Of a stretch of DNA of 64,000 nucleotides, positions 53,729-62,484 are shown in pieces (the first letter of the stretch is position 1; each line of letters starts with the position of its first letter). The position numbers and the translations under genes were made by a program. Below the pieces are notes generated by a model. The model had not been told where the DNA came from and did no database searches. It saw nothing but the letters and a program-made list of their open reading frames with translations. Source of the DNA: Photobacterium toruni (lineage in GTDB: Bacteria > Pseudomonadota > Gammaproteobacteria > Enterobacterales > Vibrionaceae); contig NZ_AP024854.1 in the NCBI RefSeq assembly GCF_024529955.1, positions 1,240,001-1,304,000 on the forward strand, written 5' to 3'.

Positions 53729-55879
53729 TTAATTACGCATCCAATGATGATATTTTTTTACCCAAGTAAGCAGTTTCTGAGGTGCATGCGCCTGTTTCCA
53801 TACGCCAGCGGTATATTTTGCACCCTCACTCATGGTTGGATATGGGTGAATCGTACTTAGAATCTTATTTAAGCCTAAGTTATGACGCATTGCGAGTGTG
53901 AATTCAGCCAACAAATCACCGCCATGATGACCGACAATTGTCGCTCCAAGGATCTTATCGCTGCCTTTAGGCGTTAAGATTTTAATAAAGCCTTCATCAT
54001 AACCATCAGCAATGGCGCGATCTAAATCGTCCAATCCATAGCGAGTGATTTCATAATCAATGCCTTGTGCTTGTGCTTCTTTTTCATTTATGCCGACTCT
54101 TGCTAATTCAGGTGCTGTGTAAGTTACAGCGGGAATGACTGAATAATCGACTTTAAATTTTTTAACCGCACCAAATAAACTATTTACTGCGGCATACCAT
54201 GCTTGATGAGCCGCAACATGCGTCAGTTGATAAGGTCCGGCAACATCACCAACGGCATAAATATTAGGATATTGAGTCTGTAAATATTGGTTTACAGCCA
54301 CAGTGCCACGTTCAGTTGTGGTAATACCGAGTTGTTCTAAACCAAATCCTTGTACATTTGCAACCCGTCCTAATGCAATTATTACTGCATCAAACTCGAT
54401 GTTAAGTTTTTGATTTTCATGTTCAACGACAGCACGTTGAATAGGTTGACCATTATCATCAAGTATTGATTCAAATTGGATGGTATTATGTTGCAATAAG
54501 ATATTTACGCCATCGTGTGTGAGTGCTTGTTCAACTAATTGTGCCGCATCGCTATCTTCACGATTTAATAATTGCGGTGATCTTTCAACAATAGTGACTT
54601 CTGCACCCAATCGACAAAAACTTTGGGCTAATTCACAACCAATAGGACCGCCACCAAGGATCAGTAATCGTTTAGGAAGTGCTTTTAATTGCCACACCGT
54701 ATCAGATGTTAAGTAATTAACCGCATCCAAACCTGGAATTGTAGGCACTAATGGACGAGCACCCGTTGCAATGACAATATTGCGAGTGGTAATTCGAGTA
54801 CCATTAACTTCAACTTCCCATGGCGATAAGATTGTTGCATCACCAGTGACACAATTAACACCCAGTTTACTATAACGTTCGATAGAATCATGAGGTTCAA
54901 CTTTGCTAATAACATGTTGAATTCGTGTCATAACTTGCGAAAAATCAATATTATTAATTTGAGCATCAATACCAAACCGTGAGGCTGTGTTTATATCTGC
55001 GGCGGTATGTGCTGCTCTAATGAGTGCTTTTGACGGAACGCAACCCGTATTTAAACAGTCACCACCCATTTTGTGGCGCTCGATTAATGTAACTTCCGCT
55101 TTTACCGCTGCCGCAATATAGGCACTGACCAAGCCGCCCGCACCCGCACCAATAACAACTAAGTTTTGATCGAATGCGGCTGGTTTTTGCCATTGTTGGT
55201 AATGTTTTTTATTGTTCATTGTTTTCATTATTCCTTTTGCAACAAAAGGGAAAAGGCCTAACAAAAATAAAGATAATAAAACGGGAACAGAGATAATTCC
55301 ATTAAGGGATTCTATTTTCCCTAACTGAGTGCCTGCATTAATATAAACGGCAGTACCCGCAAGCATACCTAGTTGGCTAACCCAGAAAAAAGTACGCGCT
55401 TTAATCGTCGTTAACCCCATTAAAAGGTTAATGATGAAAAAAGGGAAAATTGGAATAAGACGTAAACTTAATAGATAAAATACGCCTTCTTTCTCAATAC
55501 CTTTATTCAATGTTGCCAAACGGTTACTAAATTTTGCTTGTACCCAATCACGTAATATAAAACGACTCGATAGAAACGCCAATGTTGCACCGATAGTACT
55601 GGCAAATGACACCATAATTAAGCTTGTCCAGAAGCCAAATAATGCCGCACCTAATAGGGTTAATATTGATGCACCAGGAATAGAAAGTGCAGTGACTAAG
55701 ATATATAAGCTAAAAAAGCTGACATAAGCAGTCATTGGATTTGCGGTAATATGCTGCTGTAAAGCTAATTGTTCACGCTTAGCTGATTCAAGCGTTAAAA
55801 ACTGACCAAGGTCGAAATAAAACCAAGTACTAATAATGGCTAAAATAACGATGAGCAACAAAATTTTATTACTTTTCAT
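53729..55879 (-). CDS. VTT (DedA/TVP38)-domain membrane protein fused to mercuric reductase-like flavoprotein
   Basis: A 716-residue fusion. Residues about 1-215 hold six or so membrane helices of the VTT/SNARE-associated (TVP38/DedA-like) family, with GASILTLLGAALFGFW and RLIPIFPFFIINLLMGLT. Residues about 235-716 form a class I pyridine nucleotide-disulfide oxidoreductase: VVIGAGAGGLVSAY (FAD), redox pair in GGDCLNTGCVPSKALI, LILGGGPIGCELAQ (NAD(P)H), VGDVAGPYQLTHVAAHQA and the C-terminal HPYPTMSEGAKY. It overlaps ynjA by 11 bases and precedes ynjB by 26, so it belongs to the ynj operon. E. coli has no such gene there. The substrate is unknown. Confidence 0.9.
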   Translation of the reverse strand: MKSNKILLLIVILAIISTWFYFDLGQFLTLESAKREQLALQQHITANPMTAYVSFFSLYILVTALSIPGASILTLLGAALFGFWTSLIMVSFASTIGATLAFLSSRFILRDWVQAKFSNRLATLNKGIEKEGVFYLLSLRLIPIFPFFIINLLMGLTTIKARTFFWVSQLGMLAGTAVYINAGTQLGKIESLNGIISVPVLLSLFLLGLFPFVAKGIMKTMNNKKHYQQWQKPAAFDQNLVVIGAGAGGLVSAYIAAAVKAEVTLIERHKMGGDCLNTGCVPSKALIRAAHTAADINTASRFGIDAQINNIDFSQVMTRIQHVISKVEPHDSIERYSKLGVNCVTGDATILSPWEVEVNGTRITTRNIVIATGARPLVPTIPGLDAVNYLTSDTVWQLKALPKRLLILGGGPIGCELAQSFCRLGAEVTIVERSPQLLNREDSDAAQLVEQALTHDGVNILLQHNTIQFESILDDNGQPIQRAVVEHENQKLNIEFDAVIIALGRVANVQGFGLEQLGITTTERGTVAVNQYLQTQYPNIYAVGDVAGPYQLTHVAAHQAWYAAVNSLFGAVKKFKVDYSVIPAVTYTAPELARVGINEKEAQAQGIDYEITRYGLDDLDRAIADGYDEGFIKILTPKGSDKILGATIVGHHGGDLLAEFTLAMRHNLGLNKILSTIHPYPTMSEGAKYTAGVWKQAHAPQKLLTWVKKYHHWMRN

Positions 55880-56513
55880 TATTTCCCCTTAATTGTTCTT
55901 TATTTGACGTTGATGTTTTTGAAATAGCATCGGTTTGCGCTGTATCTTGTTGATGGTTATTAATAGGTTGCGGTTGAATCGGCAATGAGCAAAAGCCCTG
56001 TGCTGGAACATCAAGTGCAGTGTTAAATTTAGCCGACAAATTTTGGAAACTCACTAATGCCGTTAATTCAATGATGTCATCACTGCTATACCAAGTAGCA
56101 AGTGCTGTAAGCATATCGTCACTGACATGTTGACCCGTAATAGTCATCGCTTCAGTATATGTTAATACCGCTTGTTCTTGATCTGAGAAGTGTTCAGATG
56201 TTTGCCAATGGGCTAATGCTTTAATTTTTTCTAATGAATGACAGCGTTCTGCGAGTTTCATACCATTAGCATCGACACAAAAAGCACAGTCATTGAGTTG
56301 TGATACTCGCACACACACTAGTGAGCGCATAACGGCATCTATTGGTGATTTTTTACGATCAAGGTAACCAAAAAATAAAGCGACTAACCAGAAGAGAACA
56401 GGCTTACGCCCCCATAATTTAGCCGGATTGAGCACTTTACCAAAATGGCGTTGTTGTAGCCAAAGTAAAGGTTTTACCCATAATGAGAATGTTTTTTTGG
56501 TTAATATACGCAA
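55869..56513 (-). CDS. ynjA: AhpD-like carboxymuconolactone decarboxylase-family protein YnjA
   Basis: A 214-residue protein of the CMD/AhpD alkylhydroperoxidase-like superfamily. The signature is RVSQLNDCAFCVDANGMKLAERCHS (CxxC with a nearby His), the active-site layout of peroxidase partners. ALATWYSSDDIIELTALVSFQNLSAKFNTALDVPAQGF is the family tail. The last 40 residues are polar and extra. It uses a TTG start with AAGGA 7 bases upstream. First gene of the operon. With the flavoprotein behind it, a thiol redox role is likely but inferred. Confidence 0.85.
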   Translation of the reverse strand: MRILTKKTFSLWVKPLLWLQQRHFGKVLNPAKLWGRKPVLFWLVALFFGYLDRKKSPIDAVMRSLVCVRVSQLNDCAFCVDANGMKLAERCHSLEKIKALAHWQTSEHFSDQEQAVLTYTEAMTITGQHVSDDMLTALATWYSSDDIIELTALVSFQNLSAKFNTALDVPAQGFCSLPIQPQPINNHQQDTAQTDAISKTSTSNKEQLRGNNEK

Positions 56514-56821
56514 AGTATGTCCTTATCAAATGAGAATCACATCGACTCTTAAGTAGCAAGACCGAGAGAAGCGATATTGTATTTCATTTATAGACAAAAA
56601 ATTTTTTTATTCGATAATTTATTAGTAATAGCAAATGATAAAAAGTGACATAACAGTATGTTAAATAAGCATAATGATATATGGGTGTGATGTTTGATAA
56701 CGAATGGTTTTGTAACGTTAAAAATACGTTTAAGAAAAGTGAGAATGAGAGCGTTACTATAAGTAATAAATAGCATTATAAATGACAGTTTGTATTTTGA
56801 TTCATTTTGCCATAGGTCTTA
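56514..56821. other. AT-rich interval between ynjA and the IS element
   Basis: About 310 bases holding the ynj promoter region and the outer flank of the insertion sequence. No gene is supported. Confidence 0.45.
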
Positions 56822-56880
56822 TACCAATCTAACTAAAATAATGATCTAATTTAAGCCATCATTTTTAAATGAGATTCGCT

Positions 56881-57351
56881 ATGGACAGCCTAAACAATAC
56901 CGACTTTAAAAAGCTTGCTCGCCAACAAAAAAAAATTCAAATGAAAATGAGATTACTTGCCTTGGAGCACTTCAAGGAAGGTAAATCTCGTACTCAAATT
57001 GCTAAATATCTCAAAGTTAGCCGAACAAGTGTTAATAAATGGGTGAGTGTCTTTCTTGAAGAAGGCTTAGAAGGGCTTCAAGAAAAAACGCGTAGTGGTC
57101 GCCCTGCATTTCTCTCACCTAAACAACGTGAGCAGCTATCCAATTATATTAAACTTAAAGCTCAAGACTCTTCTGGCGGGCGATTAATAGGCGCGGATAT
57201 TCATGCTTACATTCTCAAAGAATTTGATAAAAACTACCACCCAGATTCTATCTATTATCTACTTAAGCGCATGGGCTTTTCGTGGATAACATCACGGTCA
57301 AAACATCCAAAACAATCACAGCAAGCTCAAGATAATTTTAAAAAAATTTAA
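56881..57351 (+). CDS. IS630-family transposase, N-terminal frame
   Basis: 156 residues carrying the DNA-binding part: a helix-turn-helix LALEHFKEGKSRTQIAKYLKVSRTSVNKWVSVF, the linker LQEKTRSGRPAFLSPKQREQL, and a second HTH-like region KEFDKNYHPDSIYYLLKRMGFSW. It stops at TAA 57349 just after a seven-A run (57340-57346). The ATG at 56881 is used; an ATG four codons earlier is also in frame. A one-base slip in the A-run would join this frame to the catalytic part. Confidence 0.85.
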   Translation: MDSLNNTDFKKLARQQKKIQMKMRLLALEHFKEGKSRTQIAKYLKVSRTSVNKWVSVFLEEGLEGLQEKTRSGRPAFLSPKQREQLSNYIKLKAQDSSGGRLIGADIHAYILKEFDKNYHPDSIYYLLKRMGFSWITSRSKHPKQSQQAQDNFKKI

Positions 57352-57916
57352 AATTGAAACGATCCTTAAGATCCCAGGACATATAGCGCTCGATAAGGTC
57401 GATGTATGGTTTCAAGATGAAGCAAGATTTGGACAACAAAATACCACTACCCGTCTTTGGGCTGAACGAGGAACTCGACCAAGAGCGATAAAACAACAGC
57501 AGTTTGAATATGCTTATCTATTTGGTTCGGTGTGCCCAGCAAGAGGAGTTGGTGAGGCGTTAGTGGTACCTTGGGTAAATAAAGAAATAATGACTGAGCA
57601 CCTTGCTCAGATATCACGAACCACAGAAAAAGGTCGTTATGCTATTGTAGTGATGGATGGTGCAGGCTGGCATACTGACGATATTGCTAATCCGTTTAAT
57701 AATCTCAGCATCATCAAACTTCCACCATATTCCCCAGAACTTAACCCAATAGAACAAGTTTGGAGTTGGTTACGACAACACTATCTCGCTAATCAAAATT
57801 TTTCTGATTATAACGACATTCTCGATAAGGTCTGCCTTGCATGGAATCAGTTTAATGAATCGGCTTCACGCATCACTAGAATGTGTTCAAGAGATTGGAT
57901 CAACCTGACCAGTTAA
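57347..57916 (+). CDS. IS630-family transposase, DDE catalytic frame
   Basis: Open from the A-run onward in the next frame, without its own good start. FKIETILKIPGHIALDKVDVWFQDEARFGQQ contains the first catalytic Asp/Glu region. VVMDGAGWHTDD gives the second Asp, and LPPYSPELNPIEQVWSWLR the Glu, a DDE triad typical of IS630. About 189 residues to the stop. Made as a fusion with the upstream frame if the ribosome or polymerase slips; otherwise the element is inactive. Confidence 0.8.
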   Translation, partial: FKIETILKIPGHIALDKVDVWFQDEARFGQQNTTTRLWAERGTRPRAIKQQQFEYAYLFGSVCPARGVGEALVVPWVNKEIMTEHLAQISRTTEKGRYAIVVMDGAGWHTDDIANPFNNLSIIKLPPYSPELNPIEQVWSWLRQHYLANQNFSDYNDILDKVCLAWNQFNESASRITRMCSRDWINLTS

Positions 57917-58005
57917 TTTTCCAGATTGGTATTACTATTCAATTGTAGCTAAATACTAAGCTTGATAGGAATAGCTAAATCGGTTTGTAAATGTATATGC
58001 GGAAT

Positions 58006-58034
58006 AAATTAAAGAGGCACAGGGCCTCTTTATT
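58006..58034 (-). terminator. terminator of tfoX
   Basis: AAAGAGGC (58011-58018) pairs with GCCTCTTT (58024-58031), followed by AATTTATT on the minus strand, about 40 bases after the tfoX stop. Confidence 0.75.
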
Positions 58035-58070
58035 CTTAAGCGTCACTTAGCCAGTTGACGAATATATTTA

Positions 58071-58658
58071 TTATAGTTTAGCTAGCAGTTCATTGCGTCT
58101 GCTTTCTGGTATTACTGACCAATGTTGGCCATGTATAGCGCCTTCCAATGCCCATAGTAATTCCAAACTTAAAGATGCCTCTTGTATTTTTTGTAATGCT
58201 TTATAAGCGTCGAGTGCACCAATATTATGGAGTTGTTCAATCGTTTTAATACCTACTTTTTTAAGCATCCTTTCATTTGAAAGGCGTAGGTTTGGTAAAT
58301 CTTTTATTCTATCAGGAGTGCAACATTCTTTTGCTTTTTTGTCAGCTTGTGCTGCCTTAAGAGAATAGTTTGCTTGTTCTTTGATTTTTTCAGGTTGTTC
58401 CCACCATTCATCAAGAATAGCATAATGTTTTGTTATGACGGGAAAACCGCGCTTTTCATATATATAGGGTTTCAAACCCGCTTGTTTAAATTCCTCTTCA
58501 TTTTTTGCATTTGCTCTGAGATGGAGTTTATTATTAACGACTAGTGCGAACATTGTCTCACCAGCGAAAATACCAAAACCGCCAAACATGGATCGCGATT
58601 TAATATCCCCTAAATGATCTAATAGCTGTAATGAATTTTTTAATATTGGTTTGTCCAT
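58071..58658 (-). CDS. tfoX: competence regulator TfoX
   Basis: Positive regulator of natural transformation genes in Vibrionaceae, where it is induced by chitin. 195 residues from ATG 58658. The TfoX N-domain starts MDKPILKNSLQLLDHLGDIKSRSMFGGFGIFAGETMFALV. The C-domain includes DRIKDLPNLRLSNERMLKKVGIKTIEQL and LLWALEGAIHGQHWSVIPESRRNELL, close to V. cholerae TfoX. In V. cholerae translation depends on a small RNA (TfoR); I did not identify a TfoR gene here. The ten codons upstream are ignored. Confidence 0.95.
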   Translation of the reverse strand: MDKPILKNSLQLLDHLGDIKSRSMFGGFGIFAGETMFALVVNNKLHLRANAKNEEEFKQAGLKPYIYEKRGFPVITKHYAILDEWWEQPEKIKEQANYSLKAAQADKKAKECCTPDRIKDLPNLRLSNERMLKKVGIKTIEQLHNIGALDAYKALQKIQEASLSLELLWALEGAIHGQHWSVIPESRRNELLAKL

Positions 58659-58983
58659 ACTTCTACTCGGTGAATAAATGAGTGTCACCTAACATTAAAG
58701 TAGCTGTAAATTAACTTTGTATTATTAAAGTTATTTACGAGATAAAATTTCTACTTTAAATCATCCATGTATTACTTTATAAATAATATTATCAATAGTG
58801 AAGTATTATTTATATCTTGTAAGTCTTTTGCTTACTATTATATGTATTTACGGGGTTCATTATATTCGATATTTTAACAAGATGACTTTGAATATTAATA
58901 GTGACTGGTGAATCTGTGATATTGTTCATGTTTTTACGGCGATGACAATTTTGAAAGCGCTGAGAGTTGAATTGAGGTGTTAG
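58659..58983. other. tfoX leader and promoter interval
   Basis: About 325 AT-rich bases between tfoX and the purR terminator. The tfoX 5' leader, where small-RNA control would act, lies here. I see no clear hairpin or operator, and no believable gene. Confidence 0.4.
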
Positions 58984-59010
58984 AAAAAAAGCCAATATAA
59001 ATATTGGCTT
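58984..59010 (-). terminator. terminator of purR
   Basis: GCCAATA (58991-58997) pairs with TATTGGC (59002-59008) and is followed by TTTTTTT on the minus strand, 21 bases after the purR stop. Confidence 0.85.
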
Positions 59011-59028
59011 GATAAGTAGGTTGTCGTA

Positions 59029-60033
59029 TTAGCGTAAATCTTTTACCGACTTGCGCTCTACAATTGCAGGCGCCATTTCAAAAATTTGACGTTCATGATC
59101 TTTGTTCTTCATTCGCTCCATTAAGATTTTAATGGCTGTTTTACCTAAACGACGTTTCGGCTGATGAATAGTCGTTAGTGGTGGCGCGAAGTAAGGGGCA
59201 AGATCAATATTGTCGTAACCAATAATAGAAATATCACCAGGAACGCGTAATCCTGCTTGTTCAAAGGTACTAATTAGTGCCATTGCCATGATGTCATTGA
59301 AGCAGAAAATAGCCGTTGGACGCTCTGCCATAGCAATATATTTTTCAGCTGCTTTCACCGCAGAGTCACACTCAAAGTCACCTTCAAGGATCCAGTCTTC
59401 ATTAACGGTTAAGTTAGCTTCTGCCATGGCTTTATTAAAGCCCTTTAAGCGTTCACGACAAGTAGATTTATCTGTATGGCCAGACAAACACCCAATACGG
59501 CTATGACCATGCTCGATAAAGTATTTAGTCGCAATGTAGCCACCTTGTTCAGCATTATCCTGAATTTTATCGGTATGCGGGCTTTCTGGACCCCAGTCCA
59601 TTATCACCATTGGCAGGTCTTTTTGACGCTCAAGCAGATCCAATAATTTCTGATCAAGATCGGAACACATTACTAATAAGCCATCAACACGCTTTTCCGC
59701 AAGCATGCGTAAGTAATCATATTGCTTAGAAAGGTTACCTTCCGTATTACATAAAATTAGCGTGTAGCCTTCACGGTAACAATACTCTTCAACACCATGC
59801 ACAACTTCAGCAAAGAAAGGGTTAGTTGATTTAGTTACCAACATACCAATGGTGCGAGTGGTATTACATTTTAGACTGCGAGCAACAGCACTTGGTGCAT
59901 AATTGAGATCTTCAACGGCTGCCAGTACTTTCTTCTGTGTTGCTTCTGCGACAAAGCGTGTTTTATTGATCACGTGTGAAACTGTTGTCGTTGAAACACC
60001 AGCCATACGTGCAACATCTTTAATGGTTGCCAT
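59029..60033 (-). CDS. purR: purine repressor PurR
   Basis: LacI-family repressor of purine biosynthesis that uses hypoxanthine or guanine as co-repressor. 334 residues. DNA-binding head [32 protein letters not shown] and core segments [64 protein letters not shown] and [24 protein letters not shown] follow E. coli PurR. It has its own terminator. A weak PUR-box-like sequence is at 60253-60268. Confidence 0.96.
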   Translation of the reverse strand: MATIKDVARMAGVSTTTVSHVINKTRFVAEATQKKVLAAVEDLNYAPSAVARSLKCNTTRTIGMLVTKSTNPFFAEVVHGVEEYCYREGYTLILCNTEGNLSKQYDYLRMLAEKRVDGLLVMCSDLDQKLLDLLERQKDLPMVIMDWGPESPHTDKIQDNAEQGGYIATKYFIEHGHSRIGCLSGHTDKSTCRERLKGFNKAMAEANLTVNEDWILEGDFECDSAVKAAEKYIAMAERPTAIFCFNDIMAMALISTFEQAGLRVPGDISIIGYDNIDLAPYFAPPLTTIHQPKRRLGKTAIKILMERMKNKDHERQIFEMAPAIVERKSVKDLR

Positions 60034-60082
60034 ATTTATTCTTCTAATAATGGGTGCTAGAGATGTTTCTAGCTAATCGTGA

Positions 60083-60165
60083 GGTACCAAATTGAGTAAT
60101 TACTGAGATGAATATAATTCAATGTTTTTAGGTAAAGTTTCTCGTTAATTATTCAATTTGGCACC
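60083..60165. repeat. 20-bp imperfect inverted repeat upstream of purR
   Basis: Arms 60083-60102 and 60146-60165 match at 18 of 20 positions when one is reverse-complemented. They start with GGTACC and GGTGCC respectively and share CCAAATTGA-type cores. A 43-base spacer separates them. In RNA this would form a long hairpin starting 50 bases upstream of the purR ATG. Confidence 0.65.
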
Positions 60166-60204
60166 GATAATGTGTCTATTGCATACTTAAATAGTATTAA
60201 CACC

Positions 60205-60234
60205 AAAAGCCGCATTTATTCGCGGCTTTTATAA
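60205..60234. terminator. orphan terminator-like hairpin
   Basis: AAAAGCCGC (60205-60213) pairs with GCGGCTTTT (60222-60230) around an 8-base loop, with A/T flanks on both sides. No annotated gene ends here in either direction, so it may end a small RNA. Confidence 0.7.
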
Positions 60235-60744
60235 TTATTACATGTTTTTCAAGTGTAATCGCTTGCGTTCACATTTTACTGAGTGTTACGCGTAGTGCAA
60301 CGTTTCAATTGTCTGGGAGTAAATTATTTGACAACTATCAACAAAAAATCGTAATTTTCAGCAAATTTAATGGAATTTACAACCGACATTTAAAAATATG
60401 CTGCACTTTAATACTATGATAGTAGGTAAGGATAGTTATGAACAGAAACGTCTCAATTATACACTTGATTAACTATTTAAGGCTGTCTTTGGTTAGTATC
60501 TTATGGTTGAAATGCCAGAACAGAAGCGGTAATTACACTCAGTGGGTACCATTAAGCGCAATGATTAAATTTATTTTGGTTGTTATTAATGACGGGAAGT
60601 GTCGGTTTAGGGTGTTATAGCAGACTCTAGCGACGGTAATATTTGAGAAGTTGATCCCGATCATCGTAATTTAGAGCGAAACTTGAACTCAAGTAAATAC
60701 CTGTGATAATTAGTTTATTACATTGCTTATTTATTCGGAACAAT

Positions 60745-61146
60745 ATGATGACGGAAGAACATAAAAAGGGTATTTGGTTTGCTTATATTGCCAGCTTTCT
60801 AACCCCGTTTACTTTATTATTGTCAGGAATTATCGCCATTATTTATGCTGGTTATAAACTTGATAAAGGCGCTGATGAAGTTGCCTATAGCCATTACTAC
60901 ACTATTATTCGTAGCTTCTTTTTGTTTTTAACCTTCTTTGTAGTGTTAGGCGTTTCTGCAGCAACAACCACAGGAATGATTGCTGGTGCTGAATATTGGG
61001 TACATAGTGATCTTCTAGCGAAGATATTGAGCATATTACCTTTTGTTGGCGGTGCGATTGCTATTGTTGCAATAGTGGTATGGTTTGCCAAGATCGTAAA
61101 TGGAATGAAATTGCTTAGTCAAAATAAAGCGATTAAATTATCGTAA
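60745..61146 (+). CDS. small multi-helix membrane protein (DUF4870-like)
   Basis: 133 residues with three or four hydrophobic helices: IWFAYIASFLTPFTLLLSGIIAIIYAGY, a polar bridge KGADEVAYSHYYTIIRSFF, then FLTFFVVLGVSAA and ILPFVGGAIAIVAIVVWFAKIVNGM. The second-helix start 'SHYYTIIRSFF' resembles the DUF4870/YozE-like small membrane family. No enzymatic motif. Two adjacent ATG codons at 60745 and 60748; the ribosome site is weak. Single gene with a strong terminator. Confidence 0.7.
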   Translation: MMTEEHKKGIWFAYIASFLTPFTLLLSGIIAIIYAGYKLDKGADEVAYSHYYTIIRSFFLFLTFFVVLGVSAATTTGMIAGAEYWVHSDLLAKILSILPFVGGAIAIVAIVVWFAKIVNGMKLLSQNKAIKLS

Positions 61147-61149
61147 TAA

Positions 61150-61187
61150 AAAGAGTTGCGCATTATCATGTGCAACTCTTTTTTTAT
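61150..61187 (+). terminator. terminator of the small membrane protein gene
   Basis: AAAGAGTTGC (61150-61159) pairs with GCAACTCTTT (61172-61181), followed by a T-run. It may also serve the convergent trypsin-like gene. Confidence 0.88.
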
Positions 61188-61202
61188 GCTTTAAATAGGC
61201 TA

Positions 61203-62222
61203 TTAACTTATTTGCTGTATTGTTTTTGTAGTAAATATTGACGCCACATGAAGATGATAATGTTGTTGTATCGCTAGAGGTAAGCAATTATCTGTAACAA
61301 CACAAGGATCTAGACCACAATCTTGAACACCGTCAGGGCATTCTGGGGTAACGACTGCTGGTGGAGTGCAATCAATAGCCCAATCACAAGGGTCGCCACA
61401 ATCTTGAACACCGTCAGGACATTCTGGGGTAACGACTGCTGGTGGAGTGCAATCAATAGCCCAATCACAAGGGTCGCCACAATCTTGAACACCATCAGGA
61501 CATTCAGGTAGCTCAATACAAGTGCCATCTTTCTCACAATTGATAGTATCAATCAGTGTTTGACGATCTACCCATTCCACTGATTCACCTGAATTATCAT
61601 TAATTACTCGGTCAATAGTTTTAGCTAGATACGATGTTTGTATTGCCTTATTTTTGTTAAGAGTAAAACCAATTTGCACATCACCTAGCATGTGTGTTTC
61701 GATTATCCAACCGCCACCTTTAGATTGTTTTACAAAGGGTAATTTAGTTAGGTGTGATAATTTTTTATTATTGATACCGTTAATAAAATCTTTTTCACCT
61801 TGATGGTAAGATTGAATAATTGTTGCTGTAAACTTGCCATGTTCAGGTAAAAGAGGGTAACGTAAAAGTTTGATTGGTTGAATATTATTAACAGGAGTTG
61901 ATAAGAATAATAATGCTAATTTTTTCTGTTTAAATTTAAATACACGTTCAACAGGGTGAATAGAAATAAAACCATTATTTGACATAAAATGTGCTGTTGT
62001 TTCGGTATTTTTCCCATTAACGCATTTTAAATGGGTCAGGATCCAACTGGGACTGATTAATGAACCTTGGCAGGTTGTTGTTTTTAGCGTATTAATATTT
62101 ATACTATGAATATCAGCAGCATAGGGGTGTTGTGGCTGCTCTATTGGTGGTGATTCGCCATAAGCAACAGATGAAAAAAAGAGTAAAATAATTGAATAAG
62201 TATATTTATTGAAAAATATCAT
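61203..62222 (-). CDS. secreted trypsin-fold protein with Cys-rich C-terminal repeats, probable pseudoprotease
   Basis: 339 residues with a signal peptide ending near VAYGES. Residues about 35-225 follow the S1 (chymotrypsin) protease plan: CQGSLISPSWILTHLKC where proteases have 'GSLIxxxWVLTAAHC'. The catalytic His position is Lys66 here, and the expected GDSGG region reads SKGGGW, so activity is doubtful. The tail has two full and one partial copy of a 27-residue Cys-rich unit (ECPDGVQDCGDPCDWAIDC then TPPAVVTP), ending in a short nonrepeated segment. Ribosome site AGG before the ATG at 62222. Function unknown; could be a binding or surface protein. Confidence 0.75.
   Translation of the reverse strand: MIFFNKYTYSIILLFFSSVAYGESPPIEQPQHPYAADIHSININTLKTTTCQGSLISPSWILTHLKCVNGKNTETTAHFMSNNGFISIHPVERVFKFKQKKLALLFLSTPVNNIQPIKLLRYPLLPEHGKFTATIIQSYHQGEKDFINGINNKKLSHLTKLPFVKQSKGGGWIIETHMLGDVQIGFTLNKNKAIQTSYLAKTIDRVINDNSGESVEWVDRQTLIDTINCEKDGTCIELPECPDGVQDCGDPCDWAIDCTPPAVVTPECPDGVQDCGDPCDWAIDCTPPAVVTPECPDGVQDCGLDPCVVTDNCLPLAIQQHYHLHVASIFTTKTIQQIS
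61315..61510. repeat. 81-bp tandem repeats
   Basis: Unit boundaries at 61315, 61396 and 61477; period exactly 81 bases (27 codons). The first two copies are almost identical, with one clear substitution (GGGC against GGAC), and the third is partial. They encode the Cys-rich tail repeats. Such near identity suggests recent duplication or slippage. Confidence 0.92.
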
Positions 62223-62422
62223 AACATTACCTTTGAAGTTTTAAGTGCGACAATAGGATAAATTGTTATTTTAAGTTAAGTGTCAATAATATCTGTAATA
62301 AGAATAATTATCAATTTTAATAGTGGAATATCGTTATTACTTAATTGTGCTAAAAATTTAATGATTGGTATATATTTGTTGTTTTTAAATAAACATATAT
62401 AGAGTGGTTTTAACTATAATAA

Positions 62423-62462
62423 TAAAAAGAGAATAACAAACTAAAATGTTATTCTCTTTTTA
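62423..62462. terminator. terminator of the 62485-63060 gene
   Basis: A perfect 16-bp stem (62423-62438 with 62447-62462) rich in A/T at its outer end, 22 bases after the stop. Confidence 0.88.
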
Positions 62463-62484
62463 TTTAGCTAATTAAAGTTAAAGA

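Larger units (their letters stand above)
56822..57931 (+). mobile_element. IS630-family insertion sequence
   Basis: About 1.1 kb element bounded by TA dinucleotides and short terminal inverted repeats CCAATCT (56824-56830) and AGATTGG (57923-57929). TA target choice and an HTH + DDE transposase are typical of IS630/Tc1-like elements. It sits between the ynj operon and tfoX without breaking a gene. Transposase is in two frames joined at an A7 run. The inverted repeats are short and their inner parts diverge, so the exact ends should be checked against other copies. Confidence 0.85.

Noticed and set aside
56588..56776. Minus-strand 62-codon frame upstream of the IS element
   Set aside because: No ribosome site or family match; low-complexity hydrophobic sequence in an AT-rich gap.
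58810..58995. Minus-strand 61-codon frame between tfoX and purR
   Set aside because: It begins within the purR terminator and has no ribosome site.
60253..60268. PurR-box-like sequence (right half CGCTTGCGT)
   Set aside because: Only about 11 of 16 positions match the palindromic PUR box, and it lies 220 bases from purR. Noted in the purR entry but not listed as a site.
60438..60620. 60-codon plus-strand frame upstream of the small membrane protein
   Set aside because: No recognisable family, poor ribosome site and unconvincing composition. It could be a small protein, but I cannot support it.
61323..61511. Plus-strand and alternate-frame repeats opposite the trypsin-like gene
   Set aside because: They are reflections of the 81-bp tandem repeat, which stays open in several frames because its period is a multiple of three.
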